Origin: Oscillospiraceae bacterium
Lineage (GTDB): Bacteria; Bacillota; Clostridia; Oscillospirales; Oscillospiraceae
NCBI GenBank assembly: GCA_017412585.1
Contig: JAFPXK010000024.1
Coordinates: forward strand, 1 to 64,000
Direction: 5' to 3'
Length of the DNA: 64,000 nt
Part shown: in pieces, positions 10,888-18,986 of the stretch
How positions within the stretch are numbered: position 1 is the stretch's first letter
Layout of the letters: every line of letters starts with the position of its first letter
The notes under the pieces: generated by a model
What the model was told of the DNA's origin: nothing
Seen by the model: only the letters and a program-made list of their open reading frames with translations
The model's database searches: none
Made by a program: the position numbers and the translations under genes

Positions 10888-11466
10888 TTGAGAAGAATCG
10901 TCATTCGCTTTAACGCCCCGGTGATCCTCACCTTTGCGGCATTGAGCCTGGGGGCGCTGATTTTGGACGGCGTCACCGGCGGCGTTACCACCCACCGCTT
11001 TTTCAGCGTGTACCGCTCCTCTCTCTATGATCCGCTGACCTACGTCCGCATGCTGGGTCACGTGCTGGGCCATGCCAGCTACGCCCACTATATGAGCAAT
11101 ATGCTGCTTCTGCTGCTGGTGGGCCCCCAGGTGGAGGAGAAATACGGCCATAGTCCCACCTTCTGGTGCATCGTTATCACCGCCGTGGTCACCGGCATCG
11201 TGCAGGTGGTCGTCTTCCCCACCACCGCCCTGCTGGGCGCCAGCGGCGTGGTGTTTATGATGATCGTGCTCAGCTCCTTCACGGAGATGAATAAGGAGGG
11301 CATTCCCATCACGCTGATACTGGTGGTGGTGCTGTACCTGGGCGGCGAACTGGTGAGCGGCCTGTTCAACAGCGACAACGTCTCCCAGCTCACCCATATC
11401 GTAGGCGGCGTCTGCGGCCTGGTGTTCGGCTTTACGTTGAAAGGTCGTGGCCGCGGGAAGCGCTGA
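10888..11466 (+). CDS. Rhomboid-family intramembrane serine protease
   Basis: A 192-residue six-helix rhomboid core. HASYAHYMSN (62-71) is the oxyanion-side H-x(8)-N motif. GASG (catalytic Ser 119) and THIVGG (His 170) form the Ser-His dyad. Rhomboids cleave substrates within or near membrane helices; the target here is unknown. The start is TTG at 10888, supported by AAGAGGA seven bases upstream and no competing ATG. The gene stands alone and ends at a strong bidirectional terminator. Confidence 0.9.
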   Translation: MRRIVIRFNAPVILTFAALSLGALILDGVTGGVTTHRFFSVYRSSLYDPLTYVRMLGHVLGHASYAHYMSNMLLLLLVGPQVEEKYGHSPTFWCIVITAVVTGIVQVVVFPTTALLGASGVVFMMIVLSSFTEMNKEGIPITLILVVVLYLGGELVSGLFNSDNVSQLTHIVGGVCGLVFGFTLKGRGRGKR

Positions 11467-11484
11467 CCCTCCCCTATACGACAA

Positions 11485-11512
11485 AACGCCCCCGGAATAG
11501 TCCGGGGGCGTT
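11485..11512. terminator. Bidirectional terminator between rhomboid and kinase-like genes
   Basis: The perfect stem AACGCCCCCGGA/TCCGGGGGCGTT with loop ATAG has T-rich sequence on either side. Confidence 0.88.
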
Positions 11513-11515
11513 ATC

Positions 11516-12136
11516 TTATTGCTGATTGAACCAATCCTTGCAGAACTGGGCAATGGCGGGCACCATGGCCTTGATCTCCCGGCCGCTGGTGTTGATACAC
11601 AGGTGGTAGCACTCCTTGGCGCCCCACTTGCCGTCGTCATACATCAGCCGGTGGTGGGCACGGCCCTTGTCCACCTGCTTGATTTTCCGCACCATTTCCT
11701 TGTAGGTCAGGTTCTCCTCCTCTTTGGCCCGCTCCATGCAGCGGCGCACCTTGGAGTCCATGTCGGCATAAACGAACAGATTCAGCGGGTGCAGATCCCG
11801 CAGAATCACGTCGGCACAGCGGCCCACCACCACGCAGTCGCCCTTGGCGGCCAGCTCCTCGATGATGCGCCGCTGGGCCACCGCCACCCGGATAGGCTGA
11901 TCCATAATGGGCACGGCTGGCATGGCGGCAAAGCGGTTGCCGATGGTCATGGGATAGGCCGCCTCCATGCTGGATTCGGACACGTTGGCCACGTACTGCT
12001 GGTCAAAGCCGTTCTCCTGGGCGATCATCTCAATGATCTGCTCGTCATGGCAGGGCACGTGGAGGGCGTCGGCCAGGCGTTTGCCCAACTCGCGGCCGCC
12101 GCTGCCGAATTCGCGGCTGATGGTAATCACTTTCAT
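11516..12136 (-). CDS. Cytidylate kinase-like family protein
   Basis: A 206-residue P-loop-type kinase of the cytidylate kinase-like family (PF13189). It begins ITISREFGSGGRELGKRLA, with the modified P-loop GSGGRE, followed by CVVVGRCADVILRD, the family's GR-x-A-D signature. It is distinct from the canonical cmk at 28174. Paralogues of this type are frequent in clostridia and their substrate is unproven. It lies 16 bases after the uridine-kinase-like gene and is probably co-transcribed with it. Confidence 0.85.
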   Translation of the reverse strand: MKVITISREFGSGGRELGKRLADALHVPCHDEQIIEMIAQENGFDQQYVANVSESSMEAAYPMTIGNRFAAMPAVPIMDQPIRVAVAQRRIIEELAAKGDCVVVGRCADVILRDLHPLNLFVYADMDSKVRRCMERAKEEENLTYKEMVRKIKQVDKGRAHHRLMYDDGKWGAKECYHLCINTSGREIKAMVPAIAQFCKDWFNQQ

Positions 12137-12152
12137 TTCCTTTCACCTCGCG

Positions 12153-13079
12153 TCAATATTCATAGCAGCTGCCGCCCACGAACTCCCGCACGATGGAATT
12201 CATGGGCACGTAGGGCGTTTCCAGCGGCGGCACGCCGTTGACCACCTTCATCAGATCGGTCAAGCCGTGCTTTTCCAGAAATTCCGGCGTCAGCTCCTGG
12301 GAGAACTGGGGGATCTCCCGCAGATACTTGGACAGGATGCAGGGCTCATAATCGTGGAAGGTATCGATGTGGATGGCGGCGTTGCCCTTGTGGGGCATGA
12401 TGTAGTTGACCTCGCCCCGGTCCACGCTCTCAGCCCGCTCCACCGTATCCCGGAGGGAATGGCCACGGGTGTTATAGTCCCGAATGAGGCGCCGTGCCAC
12501 ACGAAGCTGCTCGGGACGGACGATTTTATCGTCCCCTGTGATGATGCGGGTGCGAGGCGCCACGTACACGCCGTTGGCCTCGCCCCGGAGATGGTCGAAA
12601 ATCAGGGGGTTCAGCATGTGGATGCCCTCGGCAATAATAATGGCTTCCTTATCGCCCCGCATTTTGGTGTAGCCGCCGGTATTGCCGCTTTTGAAATCAT
12701 ACCAGGGAATGTCCACCTCCCTGCCCTCCATCAGATGATGGATGCAGGAAATGAGCTGCGGCACGTTGACGCAGTAGGGCGACTCCCAGTCCGTAGCCTC
12801 GGGGGGCCGCTGGTCCAGGGGCAGGAAAAAGTTGTCCATGCTCAAAAGGCACACCTTCACGCCCAGGTTGTTCAGATAATCCCGCAGGCGCATGGCGGTG
12901 GTGGTCTTGCCGCTGCCACTGGGGCCGGTCAGCGCCACCACGGGCTTCTTGTCCCGGCTGGCCAGTATGGTGGCGGCAGCCGCCCCCACCTTGTCGTGGA
13001 ATACCTCTTCGCACCGCAGCACAAACTGTGTCTGGTTGCGCATGGCATAGTTGATGTTTTCCAGGTCAATGACTCGCAT
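12153..13079 (-). CDS. Uridine kinase / phosphoribulokinase-family protein
   Basis: A 308-residue protein with a clear Walker A GPSGSGKTT near residue 54 and the MDNFFLP segment typical of the uridine kinase/PRK fold. Walker B-like IIIAEGIHML follows. Size is larger than a typical Udk (about 210) because of an extra N-terminal helix and a C-terminal 70-residue tail with HIDTFHDYEP. Uridine phosphorylation is possible but the extended form suggests another small substrate. GGGAGG precedes the ATG. It is the first gene of a two-kinase operon. Confidence 0.78.
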   Translation of the reverse strand: MRVIDLENINYAMRNQTQFVLRCEEVFHDKVGAAAATILASRDKKPVVALTGPSGSGKTTTAMRLRDYLNNLGVKVCLLSMDNFFLPLDQRPPEATDWESPYCVNVPQLISCIHHLMEGREVDIPWYDFKSGNTGGYTKMRGDKEAIIIAEGIHMLNPLIFDHLRGEANGVYVAPRTRIITGDDKIVRPEQLRVARRLIRDYNTRGHSLRDTVERAESVDRGEVNYIMPHKGNAAIHIDTFHDYEPCILSKYLREIPQFSQELTPEFLEKHGLTDLMKVVNGVPPLETPYVPMNSIVREFVGGSCYEY

Positions 13080-13108
13080 AGGCGTATCCTCCCGGCGAAT
13101 TTTTATTC

Positions 13109-13137
13109 AGTATACCATATTATTCTCCCGTAGGCAA
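13109..13137 (-). promoter_or_regulatory. Promoter of the two-kinase operon
   Basis: On the minus strand, TTGCCT (13137-13132), 17 bases, then TATACT (13114-13109) preceded by TGG as an extended -10. Confidence 0.6.
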
Positions 13138-13261
13138 GTTTCCCGCTCCGACGCCGCAGCAGATTTTTTCCATACTATTTACAGAAAAGTAATGCGCGCA
13201 GCGCCGGAGTGTGCTATAATCAGCTCAATCACTGAATCATTTCACGCCTACAGGAGCGCCG

Positions 13262-14338
13262 ATGAACGATCTCTATCAGGAACAACTGGATGTCATGACG
13301 CCGGAACAGCGCATGGCGCGCCGGGCTGCCCGGACAAAGGCGCGGCGGGAGCGGCAGCGCCGCCGCCGTCTCCAAACGCTGCTGCGCCTGTCGCCCATTG
13401 TGGCTGTGCTGCTGATTTTGGCGGTGGTGCTGATTGTCCGCGGCAAGGCGTATCACCCCGCCAAGGCCCAGCCCACCGTGTCCCCGGAGCCGGAAGTGGA
13501 GGTGGCAGAGCCTGTCCCGCCGCCGCCCGCCTATCTGACGCTGGATTACGCCGCCGCCGCAACCCCGGGGGACGCCATCACCAGCACCTATGCCCTGCTG
13601 GTGGATGCCTCCGACGGGCGGGTGCTCATTGACCGCAGCAGCGACGTGCCGATCAACCCCGCCTCCATGACAAAGGTGATGACCATTCTCACCGCCGCCG
13701 ACTATATCGACAATCTCTCCGATACCATCGTGTTCACCAAGGAGATGTCGGACTACGCCTATGTAGACGAGCTGAGCATCGCCGGCTTTATGCCCGGCGA
13801 GCGCGTCACCGTGGCGGATTTGCTCTATGGCACCATCCTTCCCTCCGGCGCCGATGCCGCCATGGGCCTTGCCGTGTACGTGGCGGGCTCGGAGGAGGAT
13901 TTCATGGTACTGGTCAACGAAAAGATGGCCCAAATGGGCCTCAGCTCCCAGGCGCACTTCACCAACTGTTCCGGCAAATATGATGCTGACCATCGCTGCA
14001 CCCTGGGAGACCTGGCCATCATTATGGACACCGCCATGCGCAACGACCTGTGCCGTCAGGTACTGTCGGCCCACACCTATACCACCTCCCTCACCTCTGC
14101 CCACCCGGAGAGGCTGCTGCTGTCCAACTGGTTTTTGCGCCGCATCGAGGACAAGGACAGCGGCGCCATCACCGTGATCGGCGGCAAAACCGGCTACGTC
14201 CGGGAGGCCGGCTCCTGCGCCGTCAGTTACGGCGAAGATGCGTCCGGCCACGGCTATATCTGCGTTACCGGCGACGCCCAGAGCGCCTGGCTGTGCATCT
14301 ACGACCACGCGGCGCTGTACCGAGACTGCGCGGGCTAA
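13262..14338 (+). CDS. D-alanyl-D-alanine carboxypeptidase (S11 penicillin-binding protein), N-terminally anchored
   Basis: 358 residues. A basic cytoplasmic tail and one membrane helix (PIVAVLLILAVVLIV, 45-59) lead to a Pro-rich linker and the S11 domain outside the cell. Active-site motifs: SMTK (Ser 135, Lys 138), SGA (195-197) and KTG (309-311). The second motif has Ala where S11 enzymes usually have Asn (SGN). There is no C-terminal amphipathic anchor; the N-terminal helix replaces it. CAGGAGC precedes the ATG and an extended -10 TGCTATAAT sits at 13212-13220. The enzyme trims the terminal D-Ala of peptidoglycan stem peptides. Confidence 0.88.
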   Translation: MNDLYQEQLDVMTPEQRMARRAARTKARRERQRRRRLQTLLRLSPIVAVLLILAVVLIVRGKAYHPAKAQPTVSPEPEVEVAEPVPPPPAYLTLDYAAAATPGDAITSTYALLVDASDGRVLIDRSSDVPINPASMTKVMTILTAADYIDNLSDTIVFTKEMSDYAYVDELSIAGFMPGERVTVADLLYGTILPSGADAAMGLAVYVAGSEEDFMVLVNEKMAQMGLSSQAHFTNCSGKYDADHRCTLGDLAIIMDTAMRNDLCRQVLSAHTYTTSLTSAHPERLLLSNWFLRRIEDKDSGAITVIGGKTGYVREAGSCAVSYGEDASGHGYICVTGDAQSAWLCIYDHAALYRDCAG

Positions 14339-14475
14339 GGACAAAACCGTGTTGCATGGCAGTTTCTTCAATGGTATAATAATCCTGTCAATCCGTCCCG
14401 CCTCCGGCATCGTTTCTCCGGCTGCGGGCATCATCGCGGCGTCCATCGCCGCCACGTACGAAAGGAGCGCTATCC

Positions 14476-14643
14476 ATGGGTAAGGTTTTCAAGTTTATTG
14501 GCGTCATCACCGGCATTTTGGTTGCCGCAGCCGGCATCGCTTTTGCCGTGTACTACTGGGATCTGGATAAGAAGTTCCTGGACCTGGTGGGCAAATGCTG
14601 CCGCCGCGGTGAAAGCGGCGAGGCCGTGGTATTTGCCGACTGA
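14476..14643 (+). CDS. Small membrane protein, unknown function
   Basis: A 55-residue reading frame with AAAGGAG nine bases before its ATG. One hydrophobic segment (FIGVITGILVAAAGIAFAVYY) is followed by WDLDKKFLDLVGKCCRRGE and a short acidic end. The architecture is a single-pass small protein with a paired-Cys, charged tail. A strong hairpin follows 20 bases after the stop. I do not recognise the family; coding status rests on the ribosome site, composition and terminator. Confidence 0.65.
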   Translation: MGKVFKFIGVITGILVAAAGIAFAVYYWDLDKKFLDLVGKCCRRGESGEAVVFAD

Positions 14644-14663
14644 CACGCCACAAGCCCATACGG

Positions 14664-14698
14664 AAAGGGAGACGGCTCAGCGGAGCCGCCTCCCTTTT
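14664..14698. terminator. Bidirectional terminator between the small membrane protein gene and htpG
   Basis: The arms AAAGGGAGACGGCTC/GAGCCGCCTCCCTTT form a long stem with one mismatch, ending in Ts on the plus strand. Confidence 0.8.
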
Positions 14699-14716
14699 GC
14701 TATCCGTTATTGCCTG

Positions 14717-16594
14717 TCAGCTCCACAGTGAGCACAGCAGATCCGTGTAGGCGCTGGGGTTCTCCAGGGGCAGGCCGGCAATCAGCAGCGCCTGGTTGTA
14801 GAAGATTTCCACGTATTTCTTAGCCTTCTCCGGGTCCATGATCCGGGTGGTCTCAAAGGTGACAAAAGCGGGGTGATCCACGTTCAGCTCCAAAATCCGC
14901 TTGGCCTTCATGCCCAGCTCCGGCTGAACGGCTGTAAAGTATTTTTCCATTTCAAACGTCAGTCCGTCGCCGCTGGTGAGGCACACGGGATGGGTTTTCA
15001 GCTTGGTAGATGCCCGCACCTCGGAGACCTTGTCGCCCAGCACTTCCCGGATGAAGTCAAAGGCCTCCTTGTGGGCCTCGGCGTCCACCTTCTTCTCCTC
15101 GTCCCCCAGCTCCAGATCGCCGTCAATGGCGTTGCGGAACTGCTTGCCGCCATATTCCCGGAACATATCGGGGATAAACTCGTCTGCCTTGTCGGTGAAG
15201 TAGAGAATCTCGTAATTGTGCTCTTTCAGCAGCTCCGTCTGGGGCAGGTTGTCCACCGCTTCGATGGTGTCGCCGGCGGCGTAGTAGATGTACTTCTGGC
15301 CCTCGGGCATCCGGTCTACGTACTCCTTGAGCGTCACCAGCTTCTTCTCGGTGCTGGAGTAGAACAGCAGCAGGTCCTGAAGCTGCTCCTTGTTGGCGCC
15401 GTAATTGTTCAGCGCGCAGACCTTCAGCTGCCGCCCGAAGTTGCGGAAGAAGGTCTCATACTGCTCCCGCTCGTCCTTCAGCATCCGCTCCAGCTCTGCC
15501 CGGATTTTCTTCTCCAGATTGTTGCGGATGACCTTCAGCTGCCGGTCGTGCTGCAGCAGCTCGCGGCTGATATTCAGGCTCAAATCGGGACTGTCCACCA
15601 CGCCGCGAACGAAGTTGAAGTAGTCCGGCAGCAGATCCTCGCACTGGTCCATGATCATCACGCCGGCGCTGTACAGCTGCAATCCGGCCTTATAGTCCTC
15701 GGTGTAATACATGCCCGGCGTCTTGGCGGGGATGAACAGCAGCGCCTTATAGGTGACGGCGCCCTCGGCGCTGACGGTGATCACCGACTGGGGCGCGGCG
15801 AAGTCGCCGAACCGCTCCTGGTAGAACTTGTCGTACTCCTCCCGGGTGACGTCACTCTTCTTCCGTTGCCACAGGGGCACCATGGAGTTGAGGGTCTCCA
15901 GTTCATAGTAATCCTCATACTCCGGCTTGTCGTCGGGGCTGCCCTCCTTGCGGCGGGACTTGGGCATCTCCATGCGGATGGGGAAACGGATATAGTCGGA
16001 GTACTTTTTCACCAGCGAGCGCAGGGTGTACTCCTGCAGATACTGGCTGAATTCCCCCTTCTCCTCCCCGTCGGCCTTGATGTGCATGATCACGTCCGTG
16101 CCCACGGTGTCCTTGTCGCAGGGGGTGATGGTGTAGCCGTCCACGCCTTCGCTTTCCCAGCAATAGGCCTGGTCGCAGCCGTATTTCCGGGTGACGACGG
16201 TGATCTTATCCGCCACCATAAAAGCGGAGTAGAAGCCCACGCCGAACTGGCCGATGATATCGGTGTCGGCGGCGTCGCCGTTCTCCTGGCGGAACTGATA
16301 GCTGCCGGAGTTGGCAATAACGCCCAGGTGCTTATCCAGCTCCTTGTCGTCCATGCCGATGCCGTTGTCGCTGACGGTCAGCGTGCCCTTTTCCTTGTCG
16401 ATGGTCAGGGTAATGGCAAAATCTTTCCGATCAATGCCCACCTTGTCGTCGGTAAGGCTGAGATAGCTCAGCTTGTCGATGGCGTCGGACGCGTTGGAAA
16501 TAATCTCCCGCAGGAAAATCTCCTTGTGGGTGTAGATGGAGTTAATCATCAGATCCAGCATCCGCTTGGACTCGGCCTTGAATTGCTTTTTCAT
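14717..16594 (-). CDS. htpG: Molecular chaperone HtpG (Hsp90)
   Basis: A 625-residue ATP-dependent cytoplasmic chaperone. The GHKL ATPase domain shows REIISNASDAIDK, SDNGIGMD and GQFGVGFYSAFMVADK, the three nucleotide-binding motifs. The middle domain contains NFVRGVVDSPDLSLNISREL with the catalytic Arg region. The C-terminal dimerisation domain is shortened and, as expected for bacteria, lacks an MEEVD tail. The start is the ATG at 16594, preceded by GAGGAGG; the longer in-frame upstream extension has no ribosome site. A small membrane-protein gene lies 77 bases upstream on the same strand. Confidence 0.96.
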   Translation of the reverse strand: MKKQFKAESKRMLDLMINSIYTHKEIFLREIISNASDAIDKLSYLSLTDDKVGIDRKDFAITLTIDKEKGTLTVSDNGIGMDDKELDKHLGVIANSGSYQFRQENGDAADTDIIGQFGVGFYSAFMVADKITVVTRKYGCDQAYCWESEGVDGYTITPCDKDTVGTDVIMHIKADGEEKGEFSQYLQEYTLRSLVKKYSDYIRFPIRMEMPKSRRKEGSPDDKPEYEDYYELETLNSMVPLWQRKKSDVTREEYDKFYQERFGDFAAPQSVITVSAEGAVTYKALLFIPAKTPGMYYTEDYKAGLQLYSAGVMIMDQCEDLLPDYFNFVRGVVDSPDLSLNISRELLQHDRQLKVIRNNLEKKIRAELERMLKDEREQYETFFRNFGRQLKVCALNNYGANKEQLQDLLLFYSSTEKKLVTLKEYVDRMPEGQKYIYYAAGDTIEAVDNLPQTELLKEHNYEILYFTDKADEFIPDMFREYGGKQFRNAIDGDLELGDEEKKVDAEAHKEAFDFIREVLGDKVSEVRASTKLKTHPVCLTSGDGLTFEMEKYFTAVQPELGMKAKRILELNVDHPAFVTFETTRIMDPEKAKKYVEIFYNQALLIAGLPLENPSAYTDLLCSLWS

Positions 16595-16671
16595 AGTAAA
16601 ATGCCTCCTCATGGTGAAAGGGAGATGCCGTCGCATCTCCCTGCAAAAATAACGAAGTAAACGCGGGGGAA

Positions 16672-16935
16672 TCAGCGCTTTTTGCCGCGGCTCAGGAAGA
16701 AGAGCACACCGGAGACAACAGCCACAACGCCGGCGGCGCACATAACGATACGCAGCACATTCCTGGCCTCCTCGGGCACCTTGTCGCCAATGGCGTCAGC
16801 CGCCTTTTTCGCCGCCGCGCCGCATAGCTGCCACAGCTTCTTCGCTGCCGCCGTCACAAAGGCGCACAAGAGCTCCACCGCCTTATTCAGCGCCGGCGCA
16901 ATGATATCCATTACCTGCTCCACAACCTGTTCCAT
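16672..16935 (-). CDS. Small membrane protein upstream of htpG
   Basis: 87 residues, start set by AAAGGAGG ahead of ATG 16935. The N-terminal two thirds is an Ala/Lys-rich helical stretch (NKAVELLCAFVTAAAKKLW, AAAKKAADAIGDKVPEEA). A single C-terminal membrane helix (MCAAGVVAVVSGVLFFL) ends in RGKKR. This tail-anchored layout is clear but the family is not recognised. Its promoter lies just after csoR and htpG follows, so both may share a transcript. Confidence 0.7.
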   Translation of the reverse strand: MEQVVEQVMDIIAPALNKAVELLCAFVTAAAKKLWQLCGAAAKKAADAIGDKVPEEARNVLRIVMCAAGVVAVVSGVLFFLSRGKKR

Positions 16936-16969
16936 GACGGTTCCTCCTTTGTGTATGGTTCCTATCTCT

Positions 16970-16998
16970 ATTATAGCACCGATTCCGCGCCAATGCAA
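16970..16998 (-). promoter_or_regulatory. Promoter for the small membrane gene (and possibly htpG)
   Basis: On the minus strand, TTGCAT (16998-16993), 17 bases and TATAAT (16975-16970), with TGC directly before the -10. It abuts the csoR stop codon. No CIRCE-type inverted repeat was seen. Confidence 0.7.
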
Positions 16999-17274
16999 TC
17001 ACCGCATGAAGCGGTCGATGGCGGTGTCCAGCTTTTCCAGCGCCTCCATGTCGTCAGCCTTGGCGGCGTCCACGATGCAGTGCTCGATATGATCCTTCAG
17101 GATCACACGCCCCGTGCTGTTCAGCGCGGAGATGACGGCGCTGAGCTGCACAAGCACTTCGGTGCAGTCCTCGCCCCGCTCCACCATCCTGCGCACCGAC
17201 TCCAGATGACCCTGGGCCCGGCTGATGCGGTTGAGCACAGCCTTGGTCTGGCTGTGGGAATGGCTGTGTTCCAT
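16999..17274 (-). CDS. CsoR/RcnR-family metal-sensing transcriptional repressor
   Basis: A 91-residue all-helical repressor of the DUF156 family. RISRAQGHLESVRRMVE is the DNA-binding helix pair. The metal-site pattern of CsoR is present: Cys in GEDCTEV (about 37), His in LKDHIEH (about 62) and Cys in HCI (about 66), which suggests Cu(I). The N-terminus MEHSHSHSQ supplies extra His ligands. No copA or copZ is adjacent; the divergent neighbour is a His-rich small protein. TAAGGAG precedes the ATG. Copper is most likely, but other CsoR members sense Ni, formaldehyde or persulfide. Confidence 0.88.
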   Translation of the reverse strand: MEHSHSHSQTKAVLNRISRAQGHLESVRRMVERGEDCTEVLVQLSAVISALNSTGRVILKDHIEHCIVDAAKADDMEALEKLDTAIDRFMR

Positions 17275-17311
17275 GGCGGTTGTCTCCTTACGCGGCGCTT
17301 ACTTTTCTCAA

Positions 17312-17341
17312 ATTATACCAGAATTGCCTGCGGTGTGTCAA
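17312..17341 (-). promoter_or_regulatory. Promoter of csoR
   Basis: On the minus strand, TTGACA (17341-17336), 18 bases, TATAAT (17317-17312). Its -35 lies 14 bases from the -35 of the divergent promoter, so one bound repressor could affect both. Confidence 0.75.
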
Positions 17342-17355
17342 CGCCCGCCCAGGAT

Positions 17356-17384
17356 TTGACTTCCCGCCGCCGCTGTGGTACAAT
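17356..17384 (+). promoter_or_regulatory. Promoter of the His-rich small protein gene
   Basis: TTGACT (17356-17361), 17 bases, TACAAT (17379-17384). It is back to back with the csoR promoter. Confidence 0.75.
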
Positions 17385-17414
17385 TTCGGCAGGATAGTAA
17401 AGGAGGTTTCCGCC

Positions 17415-17645
17415 ATGCACATGCACGTTTCGCCCCACGAGGCGCACTCGCTCCACTCCCCCGAGGCCGCTATGGCGCTGCTACAGCACATGACCCAGGG
17501 CGTCCGCCGCCAGGTGGAGGATCTCCATGAGCTGGCCCACTCCATCGACGGCGACGCTGAATCGCTGATTCACGACGCCTGCGTGGATTTGCAGGTGGGC
17601 TGCGAAAAGCTGGATGAGGCCCTCCGTCTGCTGAAAGGCGAATAA
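17415..17645 (+). CDS. His-rich small protein divergent to csoR
   Basis: 76 residues, start fixed by AGGAGG (17401-17406) nine bases before the ATG. The N-terminus MHMHVSPHEAHSLHS is rich in Met and His and could bind a soft metal. The rest is predicted helical (AMALLQHMTQGVRRQVEDLH, LIHDACVDLQVGCEKLDEAL) with two Cys. There is no signal peptide, so it should be cytoplasmic. It shares a divergent promoter region with the CsoR-type repressor, suggesting a metal-responsive pair. No family name is recognised; the metal role is inference. Confidence 0.7.
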   Translation: MHMHVSPHEAHSLHSPEAAMALLQHMTQGVRRQVEDLHELAHSIDGDAESLIHDACVDLQVGCEKLDEALRLLKGE

Positions 17646-17659
17646 CCTGCCAAAAGGAT

Positions 17660-17687
17660 AAAACGCCCCGCTACGGCGGGGCGTTTT
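17660..17687. terminator. Bidirectional terminator
   Basis: The stem AAAACGCCCCGC/GCGGGGCGTTTT lies between the His-rich gene and the convergent guanine deaminase gene. Confidence 0.85.
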
Positions 17688-17699
17688 GCTGTGTTGCCG

Positions 17700-18968
17700 T
17701 CAATCCCGGCGGACAACTTCCCTGCCCTCGGACCATACGGACACGATATTATGGCGGTGGGTCATGTAGATGGCCCGCTCAAACCGCTGCCCCACGGAGA
17801 GGGGCTTTGCCGTCTCCGGGAAATCCCAGTCGTTGATGACGATGGCGTGGAGCATATCCCCCGGCGCAAAGCCCGCCCCGGCGCCGAAATACCGGTGGCC
17901 TGCCGTAGTACCCAGATAATACCCCTCCTCCACGGTGAGGAAGTCGCTCTGCCAGTTGTCCAGCATTCGCCGGGTCTTGCTGGTGCGGATGGTGGCGGCG
18001 ATCACCTTGTACATGGGAAGCTGTGCGCCGCCAGCGATATCGCTGCCCAGCGTCACCTGCAGCCCCTCGTCCAGCATCCGCTTCACCGGGCAAACGCCTG
18101 AGCAGATGTTGGTGTTGGAGTCGGCGCAGTGTACCACCACCACGCCGGCGTCCCGGATGGCCCGGCGCTCCACTTCGTCCGACCAGACGCAGTGGGCCAT
18201 CAGCGTATGATCCTTCCACAGCCCGAACTTGTCGTAGGTCTCCCAATACCGCTGGGTGTCGGGGTGCAGCTCATGGGTAAAGGCGATCTCCTGGTCGTTT
18301 TCGCTGAGGTGGGACTGGACGTAAAGCCCCCGCTCCTTAGCGATGCGCCCCAATGCCGCCATCAGCTCATCGGTGCAGCTGATGGTGAACCGGGGCGTCA
18401 AAATGGGCTTAATATGCTCAAAATGGCACCCTTCCAGCCACCGCAGCGTCTCCCGTATGGACTCCTCCGTGGTCTCCTGTAATAAGCCCGGCTTGCCGTT
18501 GCGGTCCATGTTCACCTTGCCCACGTAGCCGGTGACACCCGCCTTTTCCAGCTCCTCCATCAAAATCCACGTGGCGTCGGTGTGGAGAGAGGAGAACATA
18601 CACACCCGCGTGGTACCGTTGGTAATCAAATCCGAGGCCAGCCGCCGATAGGTACGCCTGGCGTATTCCAAATCGGCAAACCGGGCCTCCACCGGAAAGG
18701 TATAGGTGTCCAGCCAGTCCATCAGCGGCAGGTCCATGCCCATGCCCAGCATGGGGTACTGGGGCCCATGGAGGTGCATATCCGCAAATGACTGCATAAT
18801 AAGGCCGTTGCCGTAGTCGTGTACCGCCGCGTCGGCCCAATCCTCCGGCACGCTGTCGCACACGCCCCGGATGCGGCCATCCTCCAGCAGCAAATACCCC
18901 TGCTCCCTGACGCGAAGCTGCCCCAGCGCCGGCGTGTCAATGATATTGCCCTTCAAAATCTCACGCAT
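17700..18968 (-). CDS. guaD: Guanine deaminase (amidohydrolase)
   Basis: 422 residues of the metal-dependent amidohydrolase superfamily. QSFADMHLHGPQYPMLG supplies the first HxH metal ligands, and the neighbouring GMDLPLMDWLDTYTFPVEA is characteristic of guanine deaminase. YVQSHLSEND and MAHCVW give the later His ligands, and GSDIAGG the catalytic Asp region. The reaction is guanine + water to xanthine + ammonia. GAGGAGG precedes the ATG at 18968; the longer frame into the leader is rejected. The purine riboswitch directly upstream supports the substrate. Confidence 0.92.
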   Translation of the reverse strand: MREILKGNIIDTPALGQLRVREQGYLLLEDGRIRGVCDSVPEDWADAAVHDYGNGLIMQSFADMHLHGPQYPMLGMGMDLPLMDWLDTYTFPVEARFADLEYARRTYRRLASDLITNGTTRVCMFSSLHTDATWILMEELEKAGVTGYVGKVNMDRNGKPGLLQETTEESIRETLRWLEGCHFEHIKPILTPRFTISCTDELMAALGRIAKERGLYVQSHLSENDQEIAFTHELHPDTQRYWETYDKFGLWKDHTLMAHCVWSDEVERRAIRDAGVVVVHCADSNTNICSGVCPVKRMLDEGLQVTLGSDIAGGAQLPMYKVIAATIRTSKTRRMLDNWQSDFLTVEEGYYLGTTAGHRYFGAGAGFAPGDMLHAIVINDWDFPETAKPLSVGQRFERAIYMTHRHNIVSVWSEGREVVRRD

Positions 18969-18986
18969 ACTCTCAGCCTCCTCCCC

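Noticed and set aside
14873-16660. 595-residue plus-strand open frame opposite htpG
   Set aside because: Shadow of htpG; repetitive low-complexity composition (GVDVHLL-type) and no ribosome site.
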